Shown: one piece after another, positions 31,931 through 43,732 of the stretch
How positions within the stretch are numbered: the first letter of the stretch is position 1
Layout: the number at the start of each line of letters is the position of its first letter
NCBI RefSeq assembly: GCF_042453785.1
Contig: NC_091663.1
Span: 37,841,001-37,905,000, forward strand
Source of the DNA: Malus domestica
Lineage: Eukaryota > Streptophyta > Magnoliopsida > Rosales > Rosaceae
Direction: 5' to 3'
Length of the DNA: 64,000 nt
Notes under the pieces: model-generated
Databases searched by the model: none
Seen by the model: only the letters and a program-made list of their open reading frames with translations
Told to the model about the DNA's origin: nothing
Translations under genes and position numbers: made by a program

Positions 31931-34122
31931 TGACACACCCCGATCCGGAGGATCCAGGTGTGCTGGCCGTCACGTGGGCGTGACGTAACCATAGGCGCAA
32001 CACGGAAGCAAAATAACCACATAAATTAGCAGAAATTCAAACCAAACTCAACATAACCGCCTACGAACATAACCAGACGACTTATAAAGTAAACACATAA
32101 GTTCAGAGCATAGGTTTAAGTGCAGTCAAGTAGGACTAAAATAAAATACATCACCCTCAGGTGAGTCCTACATGTCGAAGGTCTGTCAGAAAGCCGGAAA
32201 AGACCTCGAGAGCCACCAACCGCTAATTTAGAACCTGGAGGGGCGCAAAACAAAATGAGTGGGTCAGTAAAACCAAAGATTTTTCCAAAACATTTCAATT
32301 AAAACATTTCTAACCCCTCACCGTAAAACCTGTATACTTTCCCAGAAAAATATATATAAATACAACTATATGAAATCTCAAAACTTGAATCCCAAATCTT
32401 CAACATTTTTCTAGAAAAACATGCCATGCCATAAATCAAATATAAATCAGGTGAAATAAGGAATCAATCGGAGACCCTGCAGTTGGTCCTATACGATTAA
32501 TTCAACAGCTCAATATCCCACTAAGCCGGAGTCACCACCGTGACCTGTACGGCCCTACTCTGCACATCACTCGGAACTACGTAAGGTAGTCTATACGATG
32601 AAAGGTGTAAAAATACGCTATAGTGCTTCTCTCATCATATCATCAGCGCGCATAACTAAGGTCACCCACTAGTCGGAATCACGCCTAGTGATCTGTACGA
32701 CTAGCATGTCGGAACCCTCACATGGTCTGTACGACATCCACCTACTTGGATCCAAGGCGAGCGTGCAGTGTGGTGAATAAAATAAGCACTAACACCTAGG
32801 GTGCAGGTTATGAGCTTAAAACATCTTATCAACAATCAATTAAATGAATAAGTGAACTCACCTGACTTACCTGTGCCTCCACAGCACCATGCAACATGTA
32901 TGCATCATATATCAATCATATAACTCATATGCAATTCACATTTTTCAAATAATTCTATGCATGGCATTTTCTAAAACATATTTTCACATAAAATCATTTT
33001 CTGGGAAAAATCAATAGTATAAAGGTAATACGAAAACAAAACTGCCCACTCACTGGTAAGTCGACGGGTCGTAACCCCCGTGGCGTCCCTAGATGCGGTC
33101 GTCCTCGGGATACGTCTCACCTATATGCGAAATAACTATAAAAACGTTAATTTTAAACACATCACCAATATTTCGAAATAATTTCTCATACGATGCTCAA
33201 TTTGGGTATATGAATATACCACATCGACCTACTCGACGTCACGAGCGTCGAGAAATTTTTAGAAACTGATTTGGACTCCCCACGCGCCCTCACGCGCCGG
33301 TTAGAGCTCGGCTCTACGCGCAGGCCACGCGCAGCCACGCGCGGCACGTGTCATCGTCTTCCCCAGGGTTCGCCGGACTGGTCTTTCCGGCGACCCAATT
33401 CCGGCCAAACTTTAAACCTCTTGTTCTCCTTCGTTTTTCACCCATTTTCTTCGTATTTTATACCAAATTGAAGCCCTAAGAGTGTACTATCACGTTGGAC
33501 TAGTTTTAGGGTCTAAAAATCAAGAAATCTCACCGAGCAAAATCCAAGAATTCGGCCAACTTTGAAACCCACGATCCCGACGTCCAAATCCTTCAAACGA
33601 ACGTCCCCGAGCTTCCTTAGGACCTCACTAAGCTTGCTATAAGCTTGAATTCCCCTGAAACACAACATTTTACGTTCGCATGAACAGTACCCAACAATGG
33701 AGGTTTCGGATTCCACGTGAAATCGAAGGTTTCACTTCCTAAAACTAGCACCAATGAACTCAGGACATCAAAAGGATGAAGATACATACCTTATTTGTCT
33801 CGATCCGTCAAGTTTTGAAGGGTTTTGGTGGTGGTCCGTACGTGGAGGGTGAGGGAAAGAGAGAGATCGTGAGGGAGAGAGACAGAGAGTGCTACGGGAG
33901 GGAGAGAAGACAGGGAGTGCGTGTGTGTGTGATTGTGTGGTCCAACACAATCCTCACCATCCATCCAAATCCCTAACCACAAAAATTCCAATTCCAATAG
34001 TTTAATCCCAAAACTTACAAAATTAATTCAAATAATGTCACGCACACGTACCCAAATGTCCGCCAAGGGTAATTACGTCAATTCACGCCCCCGATATAGA
34101 AATCCCGGGACAGGCTGTGACA
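31931..34122 (-). repeat. 3' LTR of the chromovirus
   Basis: 2192 bp, the same length as its partner at 39098-41289. By eye I count 11 differences, all transitions, 10 of them CpG/TpG or CpG/CpA pairs. It includes a (GA)-rich tract near 33850-33930 and ACGCGC-rich stretches near 33278-33350. Confidence 0.95.
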
Positions 34123-34140
34123 ATCTCCCCTCCTTATAGA
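34123..34140 (-). other. Polypurine tract of the chromovirus
   Basis: Read on the minus strand, the bases next to the 3' LTR are TATAAGGAGGGGAGAT, the expected purine run that primes plus-strand synthesis. Confidence 0.8.
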
Positions 34141-34176
34141 ATTTCGTCCCCGAAATTCCCACAATCAAATAACCAC

Positions 34177-35127
34177 TTAGTACCCATAAAATAACCTTGG
34201 GTACATCTCTCTCATCCGATCTTCCGTCTCCCAGGTAGCTTCCTCTGCAGAATGGTTCCTCCACAACACCTTGACCAAACTCACCGTCTTGTTCCTTAGA
34301 ACCTTATCTTTCCAATCCAATATAGTGACCGGTTCCTCATCATACGTCAAATCCGGATTAATCTCTAACGGTTGAGGAGGGATCACATGAGAAGGATCAG
34401 AAATATAATGTCGAAACATGGAGACGTGGAACACATTATGGACTTTAGATAACTCCGGAGGCAGTTCTAACCGGTAGGCAACTTCACCCACTATTTCGGT
34501 GATCACATAAGGTCCAATGTATCTCGGACTTAGCTTTCCTCTTTTTCCAAATCGAACCACACCTCTCCAAGGTGACAATTTCAAAAACACCCAATCACCC
34601 ACATCATATACTCGATCAGTAGTATGCCGATCCGCTAAACTCTTCTGTCGGTCCTGGGCTGCTTTCAAGTTTGACTTAATTACCTGAACATTTTGAGTTG
34701 TCTCATCCACAATCTCAGGGCCTTCTAACACCCTTTCACCAACCTCAGACCAACATAATGGTGTTCGACACGCCCTACCATAAAGTGCCTCAAACGGAGA
34801 CATACCAATGCTTAAGTGAAAACTGTTATTATAAGCAAACTCCATCAAATCTAGACGATCATGCCAGGAATCACCAAACTGTAACACCGAAGATCTCAAC
34901 ATATCTTCCAACGTCTGGATGGTCCTCTCCGATTGCCCATCAGTTTGAGGATGATAAGCTGTGCTATACAGTAATTGTGTACCCAGAGCTTCCTGAAAGG
35001 CCACCCAGAATTTAGAAGTAAACCTTGGGTCTCGGTCAGAGATAATATTTACTGGAACTCCATGATACTTTACAATCTTTGAAATAAACAACTTAGCCAA
35101 TTTATTCAGAGGGTATTTCTCCCTCAC
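34177..35127 (-). pseudogene. Integrase C-terminal part and chromodomain, downstream of a stop codon
   Basis: This frame is in phase with the upstream gag-pol frame and separated from it only by the TGA at 35155-35157. It carries IISDRDPRFTSKFW with the second catalytic Asp, HPQTDGQSER with the catalytic Glu, a GPY-like region (GPYVITEIVGEVAYRLELP) and a chromodomain near the end (VKVLWRNHSAEEATWETED). Its own first ATG is internal to the integrase, so it would be made only by stop readthrough. Confidence 0.9.
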
Positions 35128-35154
35128 TGGAATGGAATGCGCTGACTTGGTAAG

Positions 35155-38100
35155 TCAATCTACAATCACCCAAACGCCATCAAATCCATTTCGGGTACGA
35201 GGAAGTTTATACACGAAATCCATGGTTATATTTTCCCATTTCCACTGGGGAACGGGAAGTGGCTGCATTCGCCCAAAGGGCTTCTTTCTTTCCGCTTTAA
35301 CCTGCTGGCAAATAATACATCTACTCACATAATCTGCAATTTCTCTTTTCATACCCGGCCAATAATAAAATGGTCGAATGGTATGATACATTTTTGTTCC
35401 TCCCGGGTGCATCGCATAAGCTGAACAATGAGCTTCATCCAGAATTTCCTTATTCAATTCCTCATTATTCGGAACATACATTCTGTTTTCTTGCATGAGC
35501 ATACCATCAGATTCCCGAATTCTGAGGTCTTTCTTTTTCCCTCCACTTCTTAACTGAACCAACTCCTGAATTTCTTCATCCACCATCTGAGCTGCAAGTA
35601 TACGATCCACCAAAACTGGCCTGACTTGAAAACTAGCAAGAAAAGCTCCATCTCGGTTTTCAAATTCCAACCTTACCCCCGTTGTCCTCAATTCAGCAAG
35701 AAGAGGAACACGACTAGCATATAAGGCATTAAGCCTACCTTGAGGTTTCCTACTCAGAGCATCTGCTACCACATTAGCACGACCTGGATGATACTCAATA
35801 GTACAATCATAATCACTTAGCAATTCCATCCACCTTCGCTGACGAAGATTAAGATCATGCTGAGTAAACAAATACTGAAGACTCTTGTGATCAGTGAAGA
35901 TCTTACACTTCTCACCATACAAATAATGCCTCCAAATCTTTAAAGCAAAAACAATTGCTGCCAATTCAAGGTCGTGAGTAGGATAATTTCTTTCATGATT
36001 TTTCAACTGCCTAGAAGCATAAGCAATCACCTTATTATGCTGCATCAAAACACATCCCAAACCATTTAACGAAGCATCACTATAAATCTCAAAATTACCG
36101 CTATCATCAGGGAGTACCAACACCGGTGCATGGGTGAGGCAATACTTCAATTGCTGAAAACTCCGCTCACAATTCTCATCCCACTCAAATTTAACATCCT
36201 TCCTGGTCAACTTTGTTAACGGTAAAGCAATCATAGAGAAATCCTGAACGAACCGTCGATAATAACTTGCTAAACCCAGAAAACTGCGTACCTCAGTGAC
36301 GGTTCGAGGTTGCTCCCAATTCTCCACCGCTATTATCTTTTGAGGATCAACTTGAATTCCTTGAGCCGATACAACATGCCCCAAAAATGCCACTTCGGAC
36401 AACCAAAACTGACATTTACTGAACTTGGCATACAACTGATGCTCCCTCAATTTCCTTAACACCAAATTAAGGTGTCGGATATGATCTGCTTGAGATTTAG
36501 AGTATACCAGAATATCATCAATAAAAACAATAACAAATTTATCAAGATATTTCTGGAATACCTCATTCATCAATCTCATAAAAGCTGCAGGTGCATTAGT
36601 CAACCCAAATGGCATAACAAAAAATTCATAATGTCCATACCGAGTCCGGAAGGCCGTCTTAGGTACATCATCTTCCTTAATCTTCAATTGGTAATACCCA
36701 GATCTCAAATCAATCTTAGAAAATACACACGCACCTTTCAGTTGATCAAACAAATCATCAATACGAGGCAATGGATAACGGTTTTTAATCGTTACCCGGT
36801 TCAATTGCCTATAATCAATACACAATCGCAGAGTTCCATCCTTCTTCCTCACAAATAATACTGGGGCACCCCAAGGTGAAGAACTAGGTTGAATAAAACC
36901 CTTATCAAGTAATTCTTGCAATTGAATTTTCAATTCTCTCAACTCAGCAGGAGCAATTCTATAAGGAGTTAGGGATATAGGGTCAGTACCTGGAAGCAAA
37001 TCAATAGTGAATTCCACCTCCCTGTCTGGTGGCAATCCCGGCAAATCATCAGGGAATACGTCCGGATAATGTCTGACCACACCAACTTCTTCTATACTAG
37101 TAGGGGCAACATCATTTAACACCACATGCGCCAAATATCCCTGGCAACCTTTCGATAACAATTTCCTCGCCCTTAAGGCAGAAATAACCCCATGTCTCAC
37201 CCCACTTCTCTCGCCCACAAAAGTAACCTCGGGTAATCCAGGACGATAAAAAGTAACTGATTTACCATAACAATCAATATGGGCACGATTATGGTGTAAC
37301 CAATCAGCCCCTAAGATCACATCAAAATCCACAATATTTAACGGAATAAGATCAGCGGACATAATCACGCCCTCAACCATCATTGGACACCCAAGATACA
37401 CACTATCCACATAACATTTATCTCCTCTAGGCATGGCGAACTCTAAATCAAATCCTAGAGGTGAAGGGTGAGGTTGGGTCATTTGAGCAAACGTATGAGA
37501 AATCACAGAGTGCGTAGCACCACAATCAATCAAAACCTTAGCAAAATGACCAAGAACATTTAACGTACCCATGATCAAGTCTGGATGGTTCTGAGCCTCC
37601 TGCAGAGAAATATGATTAACTCGTCCCTGAGCTTGATGACGTCCACCTCGGCCTCTACTGCCCTGATTACCTCGTCCCTGAGGATTACGCCCCTGGCCTG
37701 GCTGACTAGGCTGCCTGGATGATCCTACACCACCAGTAGCAACTTCCCCCTGACGGGGCTGACCTCCCTGATGCCACTGCGATCCACCAGCTGGCATAGA
37801 GGAATAAGATGAATAACCTCCAAAATCCTGAGAATACCCAGCCTGAGAATAAGGCTCCTGGGAATACTGATAAGGTCCGGGAGCATACGGAGCAGCATCC
37901 CCTTGATAGTGGTAGGCACCACCACGACTCGGCTGGCCATAACTGCCTGATCCAAAACTCTGTTGAACTGGTGCTGGAGGTGGCATAGTGGTCTGCTGCG
38001 GTCTCTGCTGACCCTGGGGGCACTGAGAAGCCCGATGTCCCATCTGCCCACACGTAAAACAAGCACCAGTACCTCTCCTACACTCACCATGGTGACGGAA

Positions 38101-39018
38101 GTTACAACGGCGGCACCATGGAGCGCCAGATCCACCAGCACCACCAGAATCCCTCTGACCCTGAAACCTGGGTCCACCAGAAAATCTTCCACCACCTCTC
38201 CTCGGGCCAGTAAAACTATATCCCCCACTAGAAGAACTCGAACTCGCTCCACTCTTCTTAAAATTCTGTGTCTGCCGAGGTCCCGGAATGGAGATACCCT
38301 TACCTTTATCATTCTTCTTTTGACCCTCATTCTTGTCCTCATCATCCTCACTGTCAGGAAGATTATCAGAGTCCTCCATCCTAACCAAAATCTCGAAATA
38401 CTCATGATAATTAGCGCAGGGGAGTGCATTGGCAAAGGTACGCCACTTCTTCTTAGATCCCAACTTGAAACGTCGAAGCATCTCTCCCTGATTACCAGCT
38501 ATATCAGGGTCATAACGAGACAAATCAGTAAACCTTCTATAATATTCATGTGCCGACATTTTTCTCTGTTTCAACCTGGTGAATTCCTGTTTCTTACGAT
38601 CAATATACTCAGGAGGGACGAATCTCTTCATAAAATTCTCTTTGAACACTTTCCAGTCGGCTGCCGTCTCAGGTGACATGTACCTAGTCTGATTCATCCA
38701 CCATGCTGCTGGTTCACAACCCAAAAACCAAGTGGTGGTCTCCACCCACCTATTAGCAGGGAGATTCCCCTGACTCTGCATCACCTGGAAGGTCTTCTCA
38801 ATATGATCTAGCCATTTCTCTGCCCCCTCATGACTTTCATTACCCATAAACCGATCTAACTTCAAGTTGTACATGGTCTCCAGAGGTGTCCTCGGAGGAG
38901 GGGGAGGACGAATCACATTCTGTAAAGCCTGGGCCATCGCTTCCCCTAGCTGAGTAATATCCGGGAAATTAGGTTCAGAAGTACGGCGGGACTCCCTACG
39001 CTCCCTACGAGGTGGCAT
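35155..39018 (-). CDS. Chromovirus gag-pol polyprotein (to the premature stop)
   Basis: Residue numbers count from the first in-frame Met at 39039; the likely start is MPPRRERR at residue 8 (39018). Gag capsid region about 75-220. Zinc knuckle [14 protein letters not shown] at 327-340 (CX2CX4HX4C), preceded by a Cys/His cluster at 309-320. Gly/Gln/Tyr-rich linker to 470. Protease IDCGATHS at 504-511. Reverse transcriptase about 690-900 with FIDD at 839-842. RNase H from about 984 (IYSDAS) to 1100. Integrase zinc-binding HX6H (1204, 1211) and CX2C (1241, 1244), first catalytic Asp at 1274. The frame ends at TGA after VWVIVD, where relatives read on. There is no frame break between gag and pol. 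Only this element's own mobility is implied; no host role. Confidence 0.93.
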   Translation of the reverse strand: MPPRRERRESRRTSEPNFPDITQLGEAMAQALQNVIRPPPPPRTPLETMYNLKLDRFMGNESHEGAEKWLDHIEKTFQVMQSQGNLPANRWVETTTWFLGCEPAAWWMNQTRYMSPETAADWKVFKENFMKRFVPPEYIDRKKQEFTRLKQRKMSAHEYYRRFTDLSRYDPDIAGNQGEMLRRFKLGSKKKWRTFANALPCANYHEYFEILVRMEDSDNLPDSEDDEDKNEGQKKNDKGKGISIPGPRQTQNFKKSGASSSSSSGGYSFTGPRRGGGRFSGGPRFQGQRDSGGAGGSGAPWCRRCNFRHHGECRRGTGACFTCGQMGHRASQCPQGQQRPQQTTMPPPAPVQQSFGSGSYGQPSRGGAYHYQGDAAPYAPGPYQYSQEPYSQAGYSQDFGGYSSYSSMPAGGSQWHQGGQPRQGEVATGGVGSSRQPSQPGQGRNPQGRGNQGSRGRGGRHQAQGRVNHISLQEAQNHPDLIMGTLNVLGHFAKVLIDCGATHSVISHTFAQMTQPHPSPLGFDLEFAMPRGDKCYVDSVYLGCPMMVEGVIMSADLIPLNIVDFDVILGADWLHHNRAHIDCYGKSVTFYRPGLPEVTFVGERSGVRHGVISALRARKLLSKGCQGYLAHVVLNDVAPTSIEEVGVVRHYPDVFPDDLPGLPPDREVEFTIDLLPGTDPISLTPYRIAPAELRELKIQLQELLDKGFIQPSSSPWGAPVLFVRKKDGTLRLCIDYRQLNRVTIKNRYPLPRIDDLFDQLKGACVFSKIDLRSGYYQLKIKEDDVPKTAFRTRYGHYEFFVMPFGLTNAPAAFMRLMNEVFQKYLDKFVIVFIDDILVYSKSQADHIRHLNLVLRKLREHQLYAKFSKCQFWLSEVAFLGHVVSAQGIQVDPQKIIAVENWEQPRTVTEVRSFLGLASYYRRFVQDFSMIALPLTKLTRKDVKFEWDENCERSFQQLKYCLTHAPVLVLPDDSGNFEIYSDASLNGLGCVLMQHNKVIAYASRQLKNHERNYPTHDLELAAIVFALKIWRHYLYGEKCKIFTDHKSLQYLFTQHDLNLRQRRWMELLSDYDCTIEYHPGRANVVADALSRKPQGRLNALYASRVPLLAELRTTGVRLEFENRDGAFLASFQVRPVLVDRILAAQMVDEEIQELVQLRSGGKKKDLRIRESDGMLMQENRMYVPNNEELNKEILDEAHCSAYAMHPGGTKMYHTIRPFYYWPGMKREIADYVSRCIICQQVKAERKKPFGRMQPLPVPQWKWENITMDFVYKLPRTRNGFDGVWVIVD

Positions 39019-39082
39019 GATTCTGACAGAAAACATCAAAAGATCGTTAAGACATTAACAAATTTACAGGACTGCAACCTAA

Positions 39083-39094
39083 GCTCTGATACCA
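39083..39094 (-). other. Primer-binding site (Met-initiator tRNA)
   Basis: TGGTATCAGAGC on the minus strand begins three bases after the 5' LTR end and matches the usual plant initiator-Met tRNA 3' complement. Confidence 0.88.
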
Positions 39095-39097
39095 AAC

Positions 39098-41289
39098 TGA
39101 CACACCCCGATCCGGAGGATCCAGGTGTGCTGGCCGTCACGTGGGCATGACGTAACCATAGGCGCGACACGGAAGCAAAATAACCACATAAATTAGCAGA
39201 AATTCAAACCAAACTCAACATAACCGCCTACGAACATAACCGGACGACTTATAAAGTAAACACATAAGTTCAGAGCATAGGTTTAAGTGCAGTCAAGTAG
39301 GACTAAAATAAAATACATCACCCTCAGGTGAGTCCTACATGTCGAAGGTCTGTCAGAAAGCCGGAAAAGACCTCGAGAGCCACCAACCGCTAATTTAGAA
39401 CCTGGAGGGGCGCAAAACAAAATGAGTGGGTCAGTAAAACCAAAGATTTTTCCAAAACATTTCAATTAAAACATTTCTAACCCCTCACCGTAAAACCTGT
39501 ATACTTTCCCAGAAAAATATATATAAATACAACTATATGAAATCTCAAAACTTGAATCCCAAATCTTCAACATTTTTCTAGAAAAACATGCCATGCCATA
39601 AATCAAATATAAATCAGGTGAAATAAGGAATCAATCGGAGACCCTGCAGTTGGTCCTATACGATTAATTCAACAGCTCAATATCCCACTAAGCCGGAGTC
39701 ACCACCGTGACCTGTACGGCCCTACTCCGCACATCACTCGGAACTACGTAAGATAGTCTATACGATGAAAGGTGTAAAAATACGCTATAGTGCTTCTCTC
39801 ATCATATCATCAGTGCGCATAACTAAGGTCACCCACTAGTCGGAATCACGCCTAGTGATCTGTACGACTAGCATGTCGGAACCCTCACATGGTCTGTACG
39901 ACATCCACCTACTTGGATCCAAGGCGAGCGTGCGGTGTGGTGAATAAAATAAGCACTAACACCTAGGGTGCAGGTTATGAGCTTAAAACATCTTATCAAC
40001 AATCAATTAAATGAATAAGTGAACTCACCTGACTTACCTGTGCCTCCACAGCACCATGCAACATGTATGCATCATATATCAATCATATAACTCATATGCA
40101 ATTCACATTTTTCAAATAATTCTATGCATGGCATTTTCTAAAACATATTTTCACATAAAATCATTTTCTGGGAAAAATCAATAGTATAAAGGTAATACGA
40201 AAACAAAACTGCCCACTCACTGGTAAGTCGACGGGTCGTAACCCCCGTGGCGTCCCTAGATGCGGTCGTCCTCGGGATACGTCTCACCTATATGCGAAAT
40301 AACTATAAAAACGTTAATTTTAAACACATCACCAATATTTCGAAATAATTTCTCATACGATGCTCAATTTGGGTATATGAATATACCACATCGACCTACT
40401 CGACGTCACGAGCGTCGAGAAATTTTTAGAAACTGATTTGGACTCCCCACGCGCCCTCACGCGCCGGTTAGAGCTCGGCTCTACGCGCAGGCCACGCGCA
40501 GCCACGCGCGGCACGTGTCATCGTCTTCCCCAGGGTTCGCCGGACTGGTCTTTCCGGCGACCCAATTCCGGCCAAACTTTAAACCTCTTGTTCTCCTTCG
40601 TTTTTCACCCATTTTCTTCGTATTTTATACCAAATTGAAGCCCTAAGAGTGTACTATCATGTTGGACTAGTTTTAGGGTCTAAAAATCAAGAAATCTCAC
40701 CGAGCAAAATCCAAGAATTCGGCCAACTTTGAAACCCACGATCCCGACGTCCAAATCCTTCAAACGAACGTCCCCGAGCTTCCTTAGGACCTCACTAAGC
40801 TTGCTATAAGCTTGAATTCCCCTGAAACACAACATTTTACGTTCGCATGAACAGTACCCAACAATGGAGGTTTCGGATTCCATGTGAAATCGAAGGTTTC
40901 ACTTCCTAAAACTAGCACCAATGAACTCAGGACATCAAAAGGATGAAGATACATACCTTATTTGTCTCGATCCGTCAAGTTTTGAAGGGTTTTGGTGGTG
41001 GTCCGTACGTGGAGGGTGAGGGAAAGAGAGAGATCGTGAGGGAGAGAGACAGAGAGTGCTACGGGAGGGAGAGAAGACAGGGAGTGCGTGTGTGTGTGAT
41101 TGTGTGGTCCAACACAATCCTCACCATCCATCCAAATCCCTAACCACAAAAATTCCAATTCCAATAGTTTAATCCCAAAACTTACAAAATTAATTCAAAT
41201 AATGTCACACACACGTACCCAAATGTCCGCCAAGGGTAATTACGTCAATTCACGCCCCCGATATAGAAATCCCGGGACGGGCTGTGACA
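39098..41289 (-). repeat. 5' LTR of the chromovirus
   Basis: 2192 bp. In element orientation it starts TGTCACAGCCCGTCCCGG and ends GGATCGGGGTGTGTCA. It drives the polyprotein at 39018-34177. Confidence 0.95.
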
Positions 41290-41294
41290 GTATA

Positions 41295-42756
41295 CTTATG
41301 GAAATAGTGTACCTAATTTGCAAATGATGGATTGACTACAAGTTCATCTAATTGTGAAATGAATTGGAGAACTTTTGAGGGGATACGTTAAAAAAAAAAA
41401 AAACTAGATACAACAACGTTAAATAATTTAGTCTATGTCCAATTCAATGCAAGGATCATGAACAAGAAGAATTTAGTCTATCATCCATGAGTACTCCTCA
41501 TTATGATTATATGCTTATTGTTTTTTAAATATTGAACTTGTTGGATGGATGTATTTTGTGTATTCTTTTACTTAAATACATTTAAGATATACAAAAATTA
41601 CAAAAGATGCCATTACAGTTGGCATCTTTAAATGATACCTCATTTCTCATATTTTTCATATTTTGAAATAGGTCAATACGAACACTGTTTTCTGATTATG
41701 GTATTATTGGATTTAGACGCTGTGTTGCAGTATCCATTTTCTGGTTCTATTTTTTTCCATCACTCAAGTGCCTTCTATTCTTCACACCTCATGCAATTCC
41801 TAATTTTGGATTTGGATTCAAACACTGCAACGCAGTGTGCAGTGTCTATTTTTACTTTTGGATTCAGAATGCAGTGTCTGTTTCCTATTTCTTTTTGTTT
41901 TTAGCATTTTAATTCATATACTGCATTGCAATGCCTATTTCCTAGTTCTTTTTTTTTCTTTCTTTCTTTTTTCATTTTGATTCTAACACTATGTTGTAGT
42001 GTTCGTTTTCTGGTTCTATTTTTTTTTAATAAAACACGAATCAATAGTTATCGTAGAGTTTCCAACCTCCGCCCCCACCCATCTTTGCTTTCTCCTCAAT
42101 CCTTCTCTTTCTATCTCATTCTCCCTCTCTATTTTTCGTTCTAATCCTCCCTTACGTACGAGAATGACACTATAAATTGTCGTCAACCACCCCTGGGTTT
42201 TGATCAGAAGTTAGCGATAGCAAATTTGAAAGTTGGACTTGTCATCGATCATCTTTGGGCTCCATAACGAGATAAGAATTGAAGAAGAGAAAGTGAAGAG
42301 TAAGAGGGAGAAAATTAATAGGGTGTCACCGGAGAAATTATCACCGTTGATGGAGATGGGTCGTTGTCGGAAGTTCATGGTGGCACATAGTGGGTGGTTG
42401 CTGTGAGTTTTTGGTGGGGGCTAATATTTTCGAATTTCTGTATCACTTTTGAGAATTGTAATAGACAAGGTATTTTTTCAATCGAACTATTTATTCTGGT
42501 TAGATGGATGAGAGAGAAAGATAGAGAGGCAGGGAGAGGAGAGATAAACATGAGAGAGTGAAGAGAAAGATGGGAAGAGAGAGACATGATAGAAAATCGG
42601 AAGAGAATGAAGTAAAAAAGGACGAGAGAGTGGGGCAGATAAGGAATAGAATAAAGTTAAGAGAGAAGGGTATAATAATTGTTTTATAACTAACTTAAAC
42701 TCATGTGACATGATTCATGGACCTATGCATAATTATTATAAATATTTCATGATTAT
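41295..42756. repeat. Spacer with degenerate repeats (about 41690-42035), no gene
   Basis: Four imperfect units between 41690 and 42035 each combine CACTG(T/C)..TGCAGTGTC with TTTTCTGGTTCTATTTTT. The short frames there come from these T-rich repeats. 42480-42640 is a GA-rich purine stretch. No gene or RNA was recognised. Confidence 0.55.
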
Positions 42757-43732
42757 TGTGAACACGGAAAATTCCTGAAACGAAAGAGACAAGAACAACG
42801 TGCACAAACAAAATATTTGTATTTGATGATTTTGGGTTACAATCTCTCTCTATTTTGATCTTCTGATTCGATCTCCGTAAGGTGTGTATTTGTGGATGTG
42901 CGATTGATCCAAAGGGCTGTTGGGCTTGATCTAAGGATGAACGTTCTTTAAGGGCCGTGGACTTGATCTTGAAGGTGGATTTGAGCGGATCTTCAAAGGG
43001 GCTTTTGGGCTTGATCCTTGAAGAACAGTGATGAACGGATCTCCAAGGGCTTTTGGGCTTGATCTTGAAGAACAGTGATGAACGAATCTCCAAGGGCTTT
43101 TGGGCTTGATCTTGAAGAACAGTGATGAACGGATCTCCAAGGGCTTTTGGGCTTGATCTTGAAGAACAGTGATGAACGGATCTTCAAGGGCTTTTGGGCT
43201 TGATCTTGAAGAACGGTTGGATGTGTGGATTTGTCGACGTTGTTGATCCAAAGGGCCGTTGGGGCTTGATCTTGGATGAACGGATGATGAACGATGGTGC
43301 TTTCTTTAAGGGCCGTCGGGGCTTGATCTTGAATTGGTGGATGGTTGATCCAAGGGCCGTCGGGGCTTGATCTTGGAAGAACGATGAACGAAGAACGAAG
43401 AATGCTTTCTTGATTCTTCGGGAACTTGGATGCTTGAGAGCTTCGGAGTTTCAGAGCTTCAGAGCTTCAAGGTGTAATATCAATTCGTTTCCTCACATGA
43501 ATGAATTAGCCTTCTATTTATAGAAATTTCCAAGGCCTAATTTTGAATATAATATTCCAGATGAAATAAGTCGTTTCTGCCAGGTGTTGACACATGTCCT
43601 GTTTGATGACTTTTCCAATTTATTTCGATTTTTTGTTTAGACACACGCTACGTGTAAAATTTATGTAATACATGAGCGTTGAAACTTTGATTTATCGGTC
43701 AACATTTATTTACCAAAATTTCGATGTCTACA
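42757..43732 (-). repeat. 3' LTR of the pol-less element, with 47-bp tandem units
   Basis: Contains four tandem 47-bp units (GAAGAACAGTGATGAACGGA plus a TCTCCAAGGGCTTTTGGGCTT-type half), against three in the other LTR. A 24-bp insertion near 43435-43465 makes up the rest of the 71-bp length difference. Many scattered copies of GGGCCGTNGGGGCTTGATCT also occur. Confidence 0.93.

Larger units (their letters stand above)
31931..41289 (-). mobile_element. Near-intact Ty3/gypsy chromovirus, 9359 bp
   Basis: The element is flanked by the 5-bp target duplication GTATA (31926-31930 and 41290-41294). It has two 2192-bp LTRs starting TGACACACCCCGATCC and ending GGCTGTGACA. On the minus strand the order is 5' LTR, Met-initiator primer site, gag with zinc knuckle, protease, reverse transcriptase, RNase H, integrase, chromodomain, polypurine tract, 3' LTR. 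The C-terminal chromodomain and long LTRs place it among chromoviruses, most like the Tekay/Del clade (from recalled clade features). One in-frame TGA splits the polyprotein, so this copy is probably not autonomous. Confidence 0.95.

Noticed and set aside
32116..32298. 60-codon frame found identically at 39283-39465
   Set aside because: Duplicated because it lies in the two LTRs of the chromovirus; not a gene pair.
37725..38676. Long overlapping frames of 236-237 codons on both strands within the chromovirus
   Set aside because: They overlap the Gly/Gln-rich linker and zinc knuckle of the real gag-pol frame and encode nothing recognisable; compositional shadows.
42701..43251. Minus-strand frames rich in SSLFFKIKPKSPW repeats (also 51471-52206 and 43728-44185)
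   Set aside because: They translate the 47- and 57-bp tandem units of LTR and internal DNA; no start context or family signal.
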